From a virus, in the IMG/VR virus record IMGVR_UViG_3300003323_000338, positions 1-52,082 of that record: a stretch of DNA of 52,082 nt; one strand, given 5' to 3'. A program made the position numbers and the translations under genes. Shown here piece after piece: positions 38,344 to 47,904 of the stretch. The notes below the pieces were generated by a model that was given only the letters and a program-made list of their open reading frames with translations, did not search any database and was not told the DNA's origin. Within the stretch, counting starts at the first letter, position 1. Every line of letters begins with the position of its first letter.

Positions 38344-38688
38344 ATGGCTGCCATCGCTTCCATCAACGCCAAGCAGAACGGTGCCTTCGCCGCGGCGATC
38401 TCCACGCTGACGGCTGACGACACCATCACCTTCAACCCCGGCAAGAAGCAACTGCTGGTGCTGACCAACACCACCGGCGGCGCGCTGACCGCGACGGTCG
38501 ACGGCGCGGACGGCACCACGGTCTCCGTCCCCGGGCTGGGCAACGTGAGCGTCGCCGCCGGCCTGGCCATCGCAGTCCCCGCCGGCGAGTCGCGCGCCGT
38601 GGTGCTCTCCACCATCAGCGCCTACCTCAAGGGCGTCGTCCACCTGCTCGGCGGCACCGGCCTGAAGGCCCAGCTCTTCGACCTCTGA
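38344..38688 (+). CDS. Beta-sandwich tail-associated protein (114 aa)
   Basis: Strong ribosome site (AAGGAG). It resembles a small Ig-like sandwich: DDTITFNPGKKQLLVLTNTT, GGALTATVDGADGTTVSVPG, AIAVPAGESRAVVLSTIS. Probably decorates the tail tube as Ig-like domains do in lambda V. It is coupled to the next gene by TGATG. Confidence 0.6.
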   Translation: MAAIASINAKQNGAFAAAISTLTADDTITFNPGKKQLLVLTNTTGGALTATVDGADGTTVSVPGLGNVSVAAGLAIAVPAGESRAVVLSTISAYLKGVVHLLGGTGLKAQLFDL

Positions 38689-39251
38689 TGCTGGTCGAGG
38701 CCGGATTCGTCCGAGCCGTGGACAGCGACGGGCGGGAGTGGACCTTCCGCCCGTCGCTGGGTCGTATTGCCTCGCTGGGGACACCCCATGAGATCGTGGC
38801 CATATACGCCGGACTCCACGGGCCCAAGGCCGCAACGGAAGCGGCCTATGTCCTGGCTTGTCTGTGCGATCAAGAAGATGCCTCGCCGCTGATCGGTCAC
38901 ATCGCCGAGGGCGGCGAATGGGTGGCTGGTTTGATGCCTCCCGATGAGCAGGTGATCATTGCCAGGCACCTGATGCAGCACGGCATCGTCGGGAAGGCGA
39001 GCCCTGGGAAGGGCGGTGGCAAGTACTCAGATCGCTTCGACGCGAGCGAGTACATCAGTGCCGCCCGTGTGCACCTTCGGCTTTCCAGCGCTGACGCGGA
39101 AGCTCTGAGCATGACCGAGTTTCAGACCATGTTCGAGATGAAGTATCCCGAGCAGAGCGGGAAGGGCAAGGAGAGGGACGTTCCATCCCGGGACGAGTAT
39201 CGAGAGCGAATCCGGAAGATGGAGGCCAAGCATGGCGGTCAAGGTCGGTGA
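38688..39251 (+). CDS. Tail assembly chaperone-like protein (187 aa)
   Basis: Lies between tail tube and tape measure, where tail assembly chaperones are encoded. Helical, with WTFRPSLGRIASLGTPHEIV, AATEAAYVLACLCDQEDASP and a second module, LRLSSADAEALSMTEFQTMF followed by EMKYPEQ, typical of the 'T' half of chaperones. I see no slippery heptamer or overlapping frame for a G/GT frameshift, so the two halves may be fused here. Overlaps the tape measure by 20 bases. Confidence 0.65.
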   Translation: MLVEAGFVRAVDSDGREWTFRPSLGRIASLGTPHEIVAIYAGLHGPKAATEAAYVLACLCDQEDASPLIGHIAEGGEWVAGLMPPDEQVIIARHLMQHGIVGKASPGKGGGKYSDRFDASEYISAARVHLRLSSADAEALSMTEFQTMFEMKYPEQSGKGKERDVPSRDEYRERIRKMEAKHGGQGR

Positions 39252-42018
39252 GTTGTACTACGAGGTCACCCTCGACACGCAAAAGCTGATCAACGGGAAT
39301 CGCCAGGTCGACAAGGAACTCAGGCAGACCTCCGGTTCGATCGAGAAGCTCGCGACGTCGCTGACCGCAGTGGTCAGCGCGATCAAGCTGTACGCCGCCG
39401 CCGCTGCGCTCGTGAAGGGCGCGAACCTGGCAGATGAGATGCGCATGCTGGCGGTGCGGGTTCAGGTTGCCGCCGGCGGAATCGAGCAGGGGGCCGACGC
39501 GCTGCGATCGCTCCAGGCCATCAGCACAAAGACGCAGACGGCCCTTGCATCCAACGTCGACGTCTTCTCACGCCTGAACCAAGCCATCCTCCAGATGGGC
39601 GGGACGCAGCGCGACACCTTGGCATTGACTCAGACGCTGGCGCAGGCGATCAAGGTTTCCGGGGCCTCTGCGGAAGAAGCGAAGAACGCCATGCTGCAGT
39701 TCGGCCAAGCCCTTGGCTCTGGCAGGTTGCAGGGCGACGAACTGCGCTCCCTAATGGAGAACGCGCCGTATCTGATGCGGCAACTCGCTGACGCGCTCGG
39801 CGTGCCGATCGGTGCGCTGAAGAAGCTTGGCGAAGAGGGGAAGCTGACCTCCGACGTCGTGACCAACGCGCTGTCAAAGGCCGCCGCGAAGATCGATGCC
39901 GACTTCAAGCAGTTCCCCCAGACACTTGGCGGAGCGTTCACCGTTGCCGCGGACGCCGCTGCGCGTGCCAATGAGAAGCTCGACGAGCTCACTGGCACGA
40001 GTACCGCTTTGACTGGCATCGCAAAGGGAGTGGGAGAGGCCTTCGACTTTCTCGCCACTCTGTTTGGTCAGTCGACCAATGAGGCCGACAAGCTCGGGCG
40101 CAATAAGTCGATCCAGACCTGGGCGGACGGAACCGTTCGAGTGCTGTCCTACGTCCTGGACGCCGCCGACTTCGTCACGCGAGTCTTCCGCGAGCTCGGG
40201 ACGATGATCGGTGGCGTGGCGGCTTCCGCAGCGAATGCCGCGCAGGGCAAATTCGCGGCTGCAGCCCAGACCTTGAAGGACACCTTCAAGGACGTCATGG
40301 CCTTCAGCGATCCGACGTACGCGGGTGTGCGTCTTAGGCAGCAGCAGGATGCTCTGAAGATGACGCCCGAGGCGGACCGCATGGATCGCGCGGCAAGCGG
40401 CTCCGGTGGCCCGCGGTCCAAGCTGAAATCTCCCGTCGATGACGACGCCGGGCGAAAGCTCAAGGCGCGCGCCGAGGCTGCGCAGGCGTACTACGAGGGC
40501 CTGGTGGCGGAGAACAAGTTCGCGCTGGAGAAGATCGACGCGGAGGAGCGCAAGGCCCTGGCCGACAACTCGCGCCGCATGGCCGAGGACAAGAACAACG
40601 CGGGCGTGTACCTGAAGGCGCGGCAGGAGATCGTCGCCAAGTTCGCTCGAGAACGTGCTCTCCTGGAAGAGAAGACCACCCAGGAGGTGGCGGATCTCAA
40701 CATCGCGATCACCACAGACGAGGAGCAGAAGATCGGCCTCATCCGCGATGAGGCATTCCGCCGCGCCGAGGCCGAGGAAAAACTCGGTGTGAAGACGCAC
40801 GACGAGGCGGAGCGCGCGAAGACGCTAGCGGCGTTCCAGGCGGCGCAGGCGCGCGCTGCGATCAACGAGCGGCTCGACCAGACGATTGCTGAGAACCGCA
40901 TTGCGGCGACGACAGACGAGATCACCCGGATCGACCTGATCCGACAGGAGTCTTTCCGACGCATCGACGCGCAGGCTCGGGCCGGCGTCATAACGCACCA
41001 GCAAGCTGAGGCGGAGAAGGCTCGTGCAACCATCGAGGCGCAGAACGCCGTCCGCCAGCAGGTCCTCAGCGTCAACCCTCTGGCAGCGCTGCAGCAGGAA
41101 TACGAGCAAAAGCTTGCGATCGTCAGGTTCTATGAAGAGCAGATGGCGAAGGCTGGTGTCGACGGCGAGGCCTTTGTGCAGGCCAAGCGGACGGAACTCG
41201 CCTACCAGTTCCAGCAGCAGCGCCAGGCGCTCGCTGAAGCCGAGTTCGCCAGCCAAGGCCTGGCCAATCAGACGCTGATTCAGGGTCTCGACGCTCTTGA
41301 GAGTTCGGCGACCAGTTCCATCACCGGTTTGATCACCGGCACGATGACCGCGACCGAGGCCATGCGTGGTCTTGCCAACACCGTGCTCAACGAGGCGGTC
41401 GGCGCGCTGGTTCAGGTCGGCGTCCAGACCATCAAGAACGCGCTCATCGGCCAGGCGGCGGAGAAGGCGCAGATGGCGACCAAGGCGGCCAACGCCGCGC
41501 TGTACACGACGGCGGTGACGGCACAGGTAGGCGCCACCACGGCGTTGGCGGCGCAGAACGCATTCATGGCGACGGCCGCGATTCCAATCATTGGACCAGC
41601 TCTTGCGCCGGCCGCCGCCGCCGCCGCCGCCGCCGCCGCTGGCGCACTTGGCGCGCCGGCGATTGCAGCGGCACCGGTGGCCGGCGCGCGGATGTACGGT
41701 GGCGGAGTGGAGGCCGGCTCCCTCTACCGTGTTGGTGAGAATGGGCCTGAGATGTACACCGCAGCCAACGGGAACCAGTACATGCTGCCGGGCCAGCGCG
41801 GGCAAGTGACTCCGAACGATGAACTCGCGGGTGGAAAGATCAATCTGCAGGTGGTGGTGAACAACAGCCACCCGACCGCCCAAGTGACCGCGCAGGTGGA
41901 CGACACAGGCAGGGTGGTTCAGATTGCCGTCGCGGAAGTCGCAGGCCAGATCGCGAGCAACAGCGGTCCAGTGTGGTCGGCTATGCGCAGCAGCACCAAC
42001 GTCGCAGGCCGGCTGTGA
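39232..42018 (+). CDS. Tape measure protein
   Basis: 928 residues; the longest gene. The first about 230 residues match the tape-measure domain (GELYYEVTLDTQKLINGNRQ, QFGQALGSGRLQGDELRSLM, ENAPYLMRQLADALGVPIG). A long coiled-coil centre contains two similar repeats (ITTDEEQKIGLIRDEAFRRA and ATTDEITRIDLIRQESFRRI). Hydrophobic Ala-rich segments near 790-815 include a run of GCC codons. The C-terminus has a Gly-rich RMYGGGVEAGSLYRVGENGP motif common in such proteins. At about 0.15 nm per residue it predicts a tail near 140 nm. Confidence 0.9.
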   Translation: MAVKVGELYYEVTLDTQKLINGNRQVDKELRQTSGSIEKLATSLTAVVSAIKLYAAAAALVKGANLADEMRMLAVRVQVAAGGIEQGADALRSLQAISTKTQTALASNVDVFSRLNQAILQMGGTQRDTLALTQTLAQAIKVSGASAEEAKNAMLQFGQALGSGRLQGDELRSLMENAPYLMRQLADALGVPIGALKKLGEEGKLTSDVVTNALSKAAAKIDADFKQFPQTLGGAFTVAADAAARANEKLDELTGTSTALTGIAKGVGEAFDFLATLFGQSTNEADKLGRNKSIQTWADGTVRVLSYVLDAADFVTRVFRELGTMIGGVAASAANAAQGKFAAAAQTLKDTFKDVMAFSDPTYAGVRLRQQQDALKMTPEADRMDRAASGSGGPRSKLKSPVDDDAGRKLKARAEAAQAYYEGLVAENKFALEKIDAEERKALADNSRRMAEDKNNAGVYLKARQEIVAKFARERALLEEKTTQEVADLNIAITTDEEQKIGLIRDEAFRRAEAEEKLGVKTHDEAERAKTLAAFQAAQARAAINERLDQTIAENRIAATTDEITRIDLIRQESFRRIDAQARAGVITHQQAEAEKARATIEAQNAVRQQVLSVNPLAALQQEYEQKLAIVRFYEEQMAKAGVDGEAFVQAKRTELAYQFQQQRQALAEAEFASQGLANQTLIQGLDALESSATSSITGLITGTMTATEAMRGLANTVLNEAVGALVQVGVQTIKNALIGQAAEKAQMATKAANAALYTTAVTAQVGATTALAAQNAFMATAAIPIIGPALAPAAAAAAAAAAGALGAPAIAAAPVAGARMYGGGVEAGSLYRVGENGPEMYTAANGNQYMLPGQRGQVTPNDELAGGKINLQVVVNNSHPTAQVTAQVDDTGRVVQIAVAEVAGQIASNSGPVWSAMRSSTNVAGRL

Positions 42019-42026
42019 TGGGGCTG

Positions 42027-42045
42027 CCTAGCATCAGGTGCTATG
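42027..42045 (+). promoter_or_regulatory. CCTAGCAT element after the tape measure (copy 5)
   Basis: CCTAGCAT (42027-42034), eight bases, then ATG at 42043. The spacer CAGGTGCT contains AGGTG, so this is the one copy with a possible weak ribosome site as well. Confidence 0.55.
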
Positions 42046-42516
42046 CCTGAGGCCTATCCGTTCACCCTACCGTCGTTCCTGAAATCGGGGAAGAGTCGCA
42101 GTCAGCCGGCGAAGTTCTCGCAGGCGGATCCGCGCCGCGGACCGGGGTACAAGCAGGGGACCGGCACTGACGTTCCTGTGTTCTGGGACCTGACATTCCT
42201 GTTCAAGCCGGACGAGGCCATCGCGTTCCAGCTCTGGGGAACGCAGAAGCTGAACAACTGGATGGACGACTTTGTCATGCCGATCCGAACCGAGTTCGGT
42301 CTGCTCGACCATGTGTGCAGCTTCCTCCCCGACACGCTGCTCCCGGTCAACGAGGATGGACCACTGTTCCGCTACACGGCCAAGATCATGGCCCGCGCGC
42401 AGATCATCCCGGATGCGTTCAAGGACGCCGCTGATCTCATCATCGGCTTGCCAAACTGGCGCCTTTGGGCGGACTACCTGGACGTGACCGTCAACCAGGC
42501 GATGCCGGAGGCCTGA
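42043..42516 (+). CDS. Distal tail protein (157 aa)
   Basis: Starts MPEAYPFTLPSFLKSGKSRS. Further on are KQGTGTDVPVFWDLTFLFKP and AIAFQLWGTQKLNNWMDDFV. It follows the tape measure, where lambda M-like distal tail proteins lie. Single-base overlap with the next gene. Assigned by order and general resemblance. Confidence 0.65.
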   Translation: MPEAYPFTLPSFLKSGKSRSQPAKFSQADPRRGPGYKQGTGTDVPVFWDLTFLFKPDEAIAFQLWGTQKLNNWMDDFVMPIRTEFGLLDHVCSFLPDTLLPVNEDGPLFRYTAKIMARAQIIPDAFKDAADLIIGLPNWRLWADYLDVTVNQAMPEA

Positions 42517-42998
42517 TGGATCGCCGAACCTACTGGGCGACGAAGAGCCCGCTGCCGGCCTATCACGCGATCACGTTCTCGCACCCATCGTTCGATGCGC
42601 CTTTCCGTCTGGTCGCAAACCAGTTCGAGCCGGTCACGCTTGGCGGCCAGGTCTTCACGCCGGCCGGGATGACACTCAAGCAGCCGGACAAGAAGAGCGA
42701 CGCCCAGCCGAAGTTGACGCTGTCGTTCCCGCGCCAGCAGGCGGGGCGGGCGTTCAAGCAACAGATGCGGCGCATCGTCGGCGCTGCCGCTCTTGATCCA
42801 ATTGCGGTGAACTACTCCGTCTACTTGGGCGACACGGTCACGGCCCAGGTGACGTGGGACCTGTTCGTCGCCGACGCCAACGGGATCGGCTTCAACAACG
42901 ATGCGGTCCAGGTGACGGCGACGATCGACAACCCGATGCGACGCGACGTTGGGCCGATCTACGACCCTGCCATCTTCACGGGCCTCGAGATTCTGTAG
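42516..42998 (+). CDS. Tail tip protein (DUF1833-like, 160 aa)
   Basis: The start at MDRRTYWATKSPLPAYHAIT (42516) sits on the previous stop (TGATG). The sequence fits DUF1833/lambda L-like tip proteins: AITFSHPSFDAPFRLVANQF, VTLGGQVFTPAGMTLKQPDK, TLSFPRQQAGRAFKQQMRRI, QVTATIDNPMRRDVGPIY. It builds the tip complex with the neighbouring peptidase and J-like protein. Confidence 0.7.
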   Translation: MDRRTYWATKSPLPAYHAITFSHPSFDAPFRLVANQFEPVTLGGQVFTPAGMTLKQPDKKSDAQPKLTLSFPRQQAGRAFKQQMRRIVGAAALDPIAVNYSVYLGDTVTAQVTWDLFVADANGIGFNNDAVQVTATIDNPMRRDVGPIYDPAIFTGLEIL

Positions 42999-43006
42999 GG
43001 CCACTC

Positions 43007-43025
43007 CCTAGCATCCCCTCGGGTG
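43007..43025 (+). promoter_or_regulatory. CCTAGCAT element before the NlpC-type gene (copy 6)
   Basis: CCTAGCAT (43007-43014), eight bases, then GTG at 43023. The constant spacing supports GTG as the real start in place of the ATG 12 bases later. Confidence 0.55.
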
Positions 43026-43424
43026 CAAGCCTTGATGACTCCCGCCGAGTTCGTGAACCGCGCTGTCGGCGTGCCATGGGTTAAGTGGCGATCCGACTGG
43101 CGAGGGATGGACTGCTTCGGGTGCGTGGTGCTTTGGTTCCGTGAGGTGCTCGGGGTGGAGGTGGGCCCGGTGCCAGAGATGGACATCGAGGCTGGTTTCC
43201 ACTCGCTGCCGCAATGGCGCGAATGCGATCCGGAGGCTGGGGCAACCGTCTGGATGGCGTGGCGCGACGGCGCGCCAACGCACTGCGGAGTCCTGCTGGA
43301 CGCCCGCCGAGTGCTGCACGCCGAAGGAGGAGAAGGCAAGCCGGGATCCGTGCGCATCTCGCGTCTATCAGCGCTGCAGCGGGTCTACGGCGAAGCCAAG
43401 TTCTATCGGTACTCCACATGCTGA
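43023..43424 (+). CDS. NlpC/P60-type tail tip peptidase (133 aa)
   Basis: Lambda K-like cysteine peptidase that cuts cell-wall peptides during DNA entry. The catalytic Cys lies in GMDCFGCVVLWFREVLGV (C31, less likely C34), and the His is H87 in APTHCGVLLD, followed by a polar residue region. The start is taken at GTG 43023 because of the constant element spacing. It overlaps the J-like gene by seven bases. Confidence 0.8.
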   Translation: MQALMTPAEFVNRAVGVPWVKWRSDWRGMDCFGCVVLWFREVLGVEVGPVPEMDIEAGFHSLPQWRECDPEAGATVWMAWRDGAPTHCGVLLDARRVLHAEGGEGKPGSVRISRLSALQRVYGEAKFYRYSTC

Positions 43425-45877
43425 GCATCTATAACGACCCGTCGGGCGCCACGGGCGCCGAACACTATCGCTGGGACTACGGGATCTCCATCCAGGCAAA
43501 CATCGAGCGCCACCTGGCCAGCGGCGCATCGTGCGAGGTCTACATCAACGCGGAGCGCGTCGACCCGGCCACCGATGACCGCATGGAACGTCTGCCTACG
43601 GTCGCCGACCAGGTCCGCGTCTGCCGGCGGCCTGAAGGGTTCGACCCGCTGACCATTCTGGTGGCGGCGGCCGTCGCGGCGCTGATCGTCTCGGTGGCCC
43701 TCATCCCCAAGCCGCCGAGCGTGGCGGGCGCCGGCAAGGACAGCCCCAACAACTCGCTCACGGCCCAGTCCAACGTCGCGCGCGCCTACCAAGCGATCCC
43801 GGACGTCTACGGCTTCCGCCGCGTCTGGCCGGACCTGATCCAACCCAGCACGATCGAGTACGTCAACCACATCAAGTACGTCACCGAGTGGCTCTGCGTC
43901 AGCCGCGGCGATGGGAGCATCAGTTCGGTCCAGTACGCGGAGACCCCGATCACGGACATCGTGGGCGCGAGCTACGAGGTGTTTCCTCCGGATGCTGGGG
44001 CGGGCTATCCCGAGCTGCGCTCTACGACCTTGCGCGACGTCATTGAGACCTTCGCCAGCGACGAGGTGAACGGCCAGGAGATCGTGTATCCAACCGGAGC
44101 GGTGACGGTCACTCCGGTCGGGTCGTTCAGTGCAACAGCTGGATCTACCTCGCTGAGCATCACCGTCCCCGACGCGTCCAACCTGGCCCCTCTCAAAGCC
44201 CTAGCTGGCACAGGATCGGCGCGCGTCACGTTCACCTACGGGGGCGGGCCCACCGTGTTCGACCAGACCTGCGCCGTGGCGTCCTTCAGCGTGACGGGAA
44301 GCAATGCGACGTTCATCTTCACGTCGTCTACCTGGGCGACGACCGAAGCGGGATCACTGATCGACTTCAGCATCACGCCGCAGACCGCCACGTCCTACAC
44401 GACGATCGGCCCCTACACGTTGCCCGTGGACTGCGGCCGGATTCGGTGGAACACCGTCTTCCTGCGCGGCCTCAAGGGGACCGTGGCGATCAAGGCCTCG
44501 TGGTGGAAGGTTGATTCGAGCGGCCTCGAAGTGCCGGGCACGCGCGAGACCCAGACGAACAGCTATACCGCCGACACCTACGACGCGCGGTACTACACGA
44601 ACACCGTGACGCCGGCCGCGGGAGTCGGTCGGTACCGGTGCGAGTTCAGTCGCCAGACCAACCAGATCGGAGACCAGGGCACGGATGTCGCCAAGTTGGA
44701 GGAGCTGTATGCCGTTCGCTACTACGCGACCAAGACACTTCCAGGCGTCACTGTGATCCGAGTGACCACGAAGGCCACGAGCGAGGCCACCGGCTTCAGC
44801 GATCGCAAGTTCAACCTCCGGTGGTTGCGCAAAGTGCGCGCGCTCGACAGCGACGCGATCAGCACCTCGCGCAACTTTGCCCGCGCGATGGCGCACGTCT
44901 GGACGCTAGCCGGCTACGACATCAGCGGCATCGACGTGGAGACGCTGGCCGACATCAACGACCGGCTGGGAGAGACATCACCGCTGCTGCGCTTCGATGG
45001 CAGCTTGGACGACGCGGACATGAGCTTGGGCGAGCGGATGGCGCTGATCGCCAATCACGCGCGATGCGTGGTCTGGCGAGATGGAACGAAGTGGACCGTC
45101 AGTCGCGACGAGAGGAAAGACGAACCGGAGGTCCAGTTCGACTACCGGAATCTTTCCAGCGGAGGCAACTCTACGATCAACTTCTCCGCCCAGATGCCTG
45201 ACTCGCACGATGGCGTCGAGGTCGAGTTCGTAGACGAGGTATCGCAGAGCAAGAAGTCATACATTCGCCTGGCCATCAGTGCAGGAGCCATCGTGGAGTC
45301 GTCGAGCGCGAACCCGTCGAAGGTGAAGCTTCCTGGCTGCACGACTCGCGACCAGGCTATGAACCGCGCCCAGTTGGAGATCCGCCGACTGCTCTACCAG
45401 CGCGAGAACGTGAGCGACACCGCGTTGGCGGACGCCGGATCCATCGGTCCGGGAAGCCTGGTCCGCTACATCGACCCCAACGACTTCGCGGGCGATGATG
45501 GGCTGCAGGGCGGTGAGGTCATATCCATCGCCGGCCTGATCATCACGACCAGCGAACCGCTGGACTGGAAGGGTGAGATCGACGGCCGCCTGATCGTGAC
45601 CGGAACGGATGGCCGCAGCTCCGCGACGGTTCGTTGCTGGCCTGTCGACGGGGATCTCTATGCCGCGCGCCTGGAGTCTGTCCCGCCGAATCTCTATGTC
45701 TCCGACGCTGCGCGCCAGTGCGGCTCGCGCTATGCCTTTGGTCCGGGCGTTTCGGACGCGGAGCTCGAATCAGCTGGGCTCTTCACCATCACGGCCGCCA
45801 AGCCCGAGTCGGATGGGACGACCGTCTCCATAGCATGCACACGCTATGACGCGCGCCTCTACGAGTTCGATGCATGA
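43418..45877 (+). CDS. Tail tip attachment protein (J-like)
   Basis: 819 residues starting MLSIYNDPSGATGAEHYRWD at 43418. N-terminal part with a hydrophobic helix (about 78-97, TILVAAAVAALIVSVALIPK) typical of lambda I/J-type tip proteins. Then NNSLTAQSNVARAYQAIPDV and YGFRRVWPDLIQPSTIEYVN, a long beta-rich centre, and QMPDSHDGVEVEFVDEVSQS near 640. It forms the central hub contacting the receptor. It overlaps the spike gene by four bases. Confidence 0.85.
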   Translation: MLSIYNDPSGATGAEHYRWDYGISIQANIERHLASGASCEVYINAERVDPATDDRMERLPTVADQVRVCRRPEGFDPLTILVAAAVAALIVSVALIPKPPSVAGAGKDSPNNSLTAQSNVARAYQAIPDVYGFRRVWPDLIQPSTIEYVNHIKYVTEWLCVSRGDGSISSVQYAETPITDIVGASYEVFPPDAGAGYPELRSTTLRDVIETFASDEVNGQEIVYPTGAVTVTPVGSFSATAGSTSLSITVPDASNLAPLKALAGTGSARVTFTYGGGPTVFDQTCAVASFSVTGSNATFIFTSSTWATTEAGSLIDFSITPQTATSYTTIGPYTLPVDCGRIRWNTVFLRGLKGTVAIKASWWKVDSSGLEVPGTRETQTNSYTADTYDARYYTNTVTPAAGVGRYRCEFSRQTNQIGDQGTDVAKLEELYAVRYYATKTLPGVTVIRVTTKATSEATGFSDRKFNLRWLRKVRALDSDAISTSRNFARAMAHVWTLAGYDISGIDVETLADINDRLGETSPLLRFDGSLDDADMSLGERMALIANHARCVVWRDGTKWTVSRDERKDEPEVQFDYRNLSSGGNSTINFSAQMPDSHDGVEVEFVDEVSQSKKSYIRLAISAGAIVESSSANPSKVKLPGCTTRDQAMNRAQLEIRRLLYQRENVSDTALADAGSIGPGSLVRYIDPNDFAGDDGLQGGEVISIAGLIITTSEPLDWKGEIDGRLIVTGTDGRSSATVRCWPVDGDLYAARLESVPPNLYVSDAARQCGSRYAFGPGVSDAELESAGLFTITAAKPESDGTTVSIACTRYDARLYEFDA

Positions 45878-47877
45878 CGACGCCTAGCACCACTCCGATC
45901 CCCAGCAAGCTCCCGCAGGACCTGCTGTTCAATGCGGAGAAGTTGGACGAGGGCGTCAATAGCTCGGCCCAGACCTACACAGATCGGTTCGGCACCAATC
46001 GCCTGACGGTACAAGGCTCGATCGATACCTTCCGGGCCATCAACCCACGCGGCGCGTGGGCGACCGGTACCGTCTACGCGGCGCGCGACGTCGTTACGAA
46101 CGGAGGATCGTGGTGGATCTCCCTTGATGGACACACCGCGGGCGCGACGTTCGCGGGTGACCAGGCGGCGCACTGGCGACCGTATCAACTGCTCACCGGT
46201 GACGTGACGATCGTGGTCGCCGGCGGTGTTGCAGACCGGGCCCAGTTGGCAGCGGCGGATGCGATCGGGCGACCGATCGCCATCATCGGCATCGCAAAGT
46301 GCGAGTCGCCGCTGACGATTACTGCCCCGCTGGTGGACAGCTTCAAGCAGATGTTCACGCTGGACAGCCAGCACCAGATTGGAAATGGCTGCATCAACCG
46401 GCCGGAGTGGTACGGCCCGAGCGGCACTGATGCCGGCGTGATCCGCTACGCAGTGAATACCACGCTGAAAGCGACGATCCCGCTCCGGACCGGCTACTCC
46501 TACCGGTCCGGCTACGACACGGCAACGGCAGCCATGTTTACCAACCGCGGCGGAACGCCGGGCGTTGATTACATGATCAAGCCCAATATCACGATCCAGG
46601 GTGAGCAGTTGCCAGACTATGTCGGCACGCCTGGAGCGGAGACAGGATTCACGAACGGAGCTGTCATTCGTGGCCGCTTCTTCGTGTCCTCTGAGGCGGA
46701 GAACTTCTACATCGACAACGTCGGCATTGACGTCAGCGCAGCGGTGAACACGGCGCTATACGGCGGGGCGGACTCAGATGGGATGTGCATCGTTCAGGTC
46801 AACAAGAACACGCCCCTGATCGGTAAATCTGGACGCATGGGCCGCGTTCGTGTTCTCGGCCCGGGAGGCGCGACCCTGGGTCACGGGATCCTCCTGGAGG
46901 CGCTGGACAAGGTCGAGTTCGATTATCTGGAGTCGCGCCGGCATTACCACAACATCGTGGTGAAGGCCCGCAATGTCAACGGCACCGCAGCGATCGGCCT
47001 GGAGGCGTCGGGCGAGTCGGTGATCATCAAGTCCGACAGCTACGCCCCGATGGCAAACGTACGCATCGCTCTGGTCGATGCGCGGTCTCTGGATGCCACC
47101 GTGGACACGACGGCCGGCCTGATCGTGGAGGCGACCACCGCCTCTGGCAGTAATGTGCAGATCGGCCAGTTGATCACCAGCAAGAAGGCCAACGGCGTCA
47201 TCGCGCGCTCGCAGCCGGGCTTCACGCTCAGCAACGTCACGATCGGCAGCCACGAGAGCAGCGATTGCCCGATCGGTGTGTTCCTCTCCGGTGATGTGCG
47301 AGGCTTCAAGCAAGTTAGCGGTTCGATCGAGAACGCGACCGTTGGTGTGGAAATCGATGGGACCTGCACAGACGCCAGCAACGCCATCCTGAACACGCGC
47401 ATCAAGAACGTGACAGATGGCTTCCGGCTGCGCGGCCGGATCGTTGCCGACAACATCGACTTCGACACGGTCACGGGATATGCCCTGAACTACCAAACCG
47501 TCGCGGCGCGGATCCGCCTGGGGCGCCGCACCCTCACCAGCGTCGCCGCCTTCTGGCCGCTGTCGTTCAACCTAGTCGCGCCTTGGGTGAACGAAGGCAA
47601 CGCGGCGAATCCGACGTTTGACGTGACCCTTGAGAACAACCAGGTCCGCCTGTCGGGCTACATCAAAGGGGGCACAGCCGCCACTTTCGTCACCGGCTTC
47701 TCGACCCAAATGCGGCCGGCGAAGAACACGGCGCGCTCGACCTTCGGACGCAATGGCGCCACCAGCGTGTTGCAAGAGGTGCAGATCGTGCCGAACGGAG
47801 ACCTGCAATTGCCGGCATATGCCTCGGCGCCCACCTACATCTCGCTTGAGGGCGTGTCTTGGGATGTCCCGTTCTAA
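45874..47877 (+). CDS. Tail spike/fibre with right-handed beta-helix
   Basis: 667 residues. The N-terminal 100 form an attachment head (LPQDLLFNAEKLDEGVNSSA, RLTVQGSIDTFRAINPRGAW) seen on many phage fibres. About 170-560 shows the regular short-strand pattern of a pectate-lyase-like beta-helix (VRVLGPGGATLGHGILLEAL, FTLSNVTIGSHESSDCPIGV, VEIDGTCTDASNAILNTRIK). The last about 100 residues form a separate beta domain (FDVTLENNQVRLSGYIKGGT). Likely binds or cleaves a surface polysaccharide; no catalytic residues can be named. Confidence 0.75.
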   Translation: MTTPSTTPIPSKLPQDLLFNAEKLDEGVNSSAQTYTDRFGTNRLTVQGSIDTFRAINPRGAWATGTVYAARDVVTNGGSWWISLDGHTAGATFAGDQAAHWRPYQLLTGDVTIVVAGGVADRAQLAAADAIGRPIAIIGIAKCESPLTITAPLVDSFKQMFTLDSQHQIGNGCINRPEWYGPSGTDAGVIRYAVNTTLKATIPLRTGYSYRSGYDTATAAMFTNRGGTPGVDYMIKPNITIQGEQLPDYVGTPGAETGFTNGAVIRGRFFVSSEAENFYIDNVGIDVSAAVNTALYGGADSDGMCIVQVNKNTPLIGKSGRMGRVRVLGPGGATLGHGILLEALDKVEFDYLESRRHYHNIVVKARNVNGTAAIGLEASGESVIIKSDSYAPMANVRIALVDARSLDATVDTTAGLIVEATTASGSNVQIGQLITSKKANGVIARSQPGFTLSNVTIGSHESSDCPIGVFLSGDVRGFKQVSGSIENATVGVEIDGTCTDASNAILNTRIKNVTDGFRLRGRIVADNIDFDTVTGYALNYQTVAARIRLGRRTLTSVAAFWPLSFNLVAPWVNEGNAANPTFDVTLENNQVRLSGYIKGGTAATFVTGFSTQMRPAKNTARSTFGRNGATSVLQEVQIVPNGDLQLPAYASAPTYISLEGVSWDVPF

Positions 47878-47904
47878 CGGGATCACGTGAGGGAGGAAGC
47901 AGAA

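Noticed and set aside
38688-39260. Programmed -1 frameshift in the tail chaperone (lambda G/GT type)
   Set aside because: No slippery X-XXY-YYZ heptamer was found and the tape measure does not lie in the frame that a -1 shift would reach.
41605-41640. Run of GCC triplets as a functional DNA repeat
   Set aside because: It encodes a polyalanine stretch in the tape measure hydrophobic region; codon bias explains it.
25226-43014. CCTAGCAT copies as ordinary sigma-70 promoters
   Set aside because: TAGCAT could be a -10 box, but no -35 hexamer is found 16-18 bases upstream in the copies examined, so I keep it as an element of unknown mechanism.
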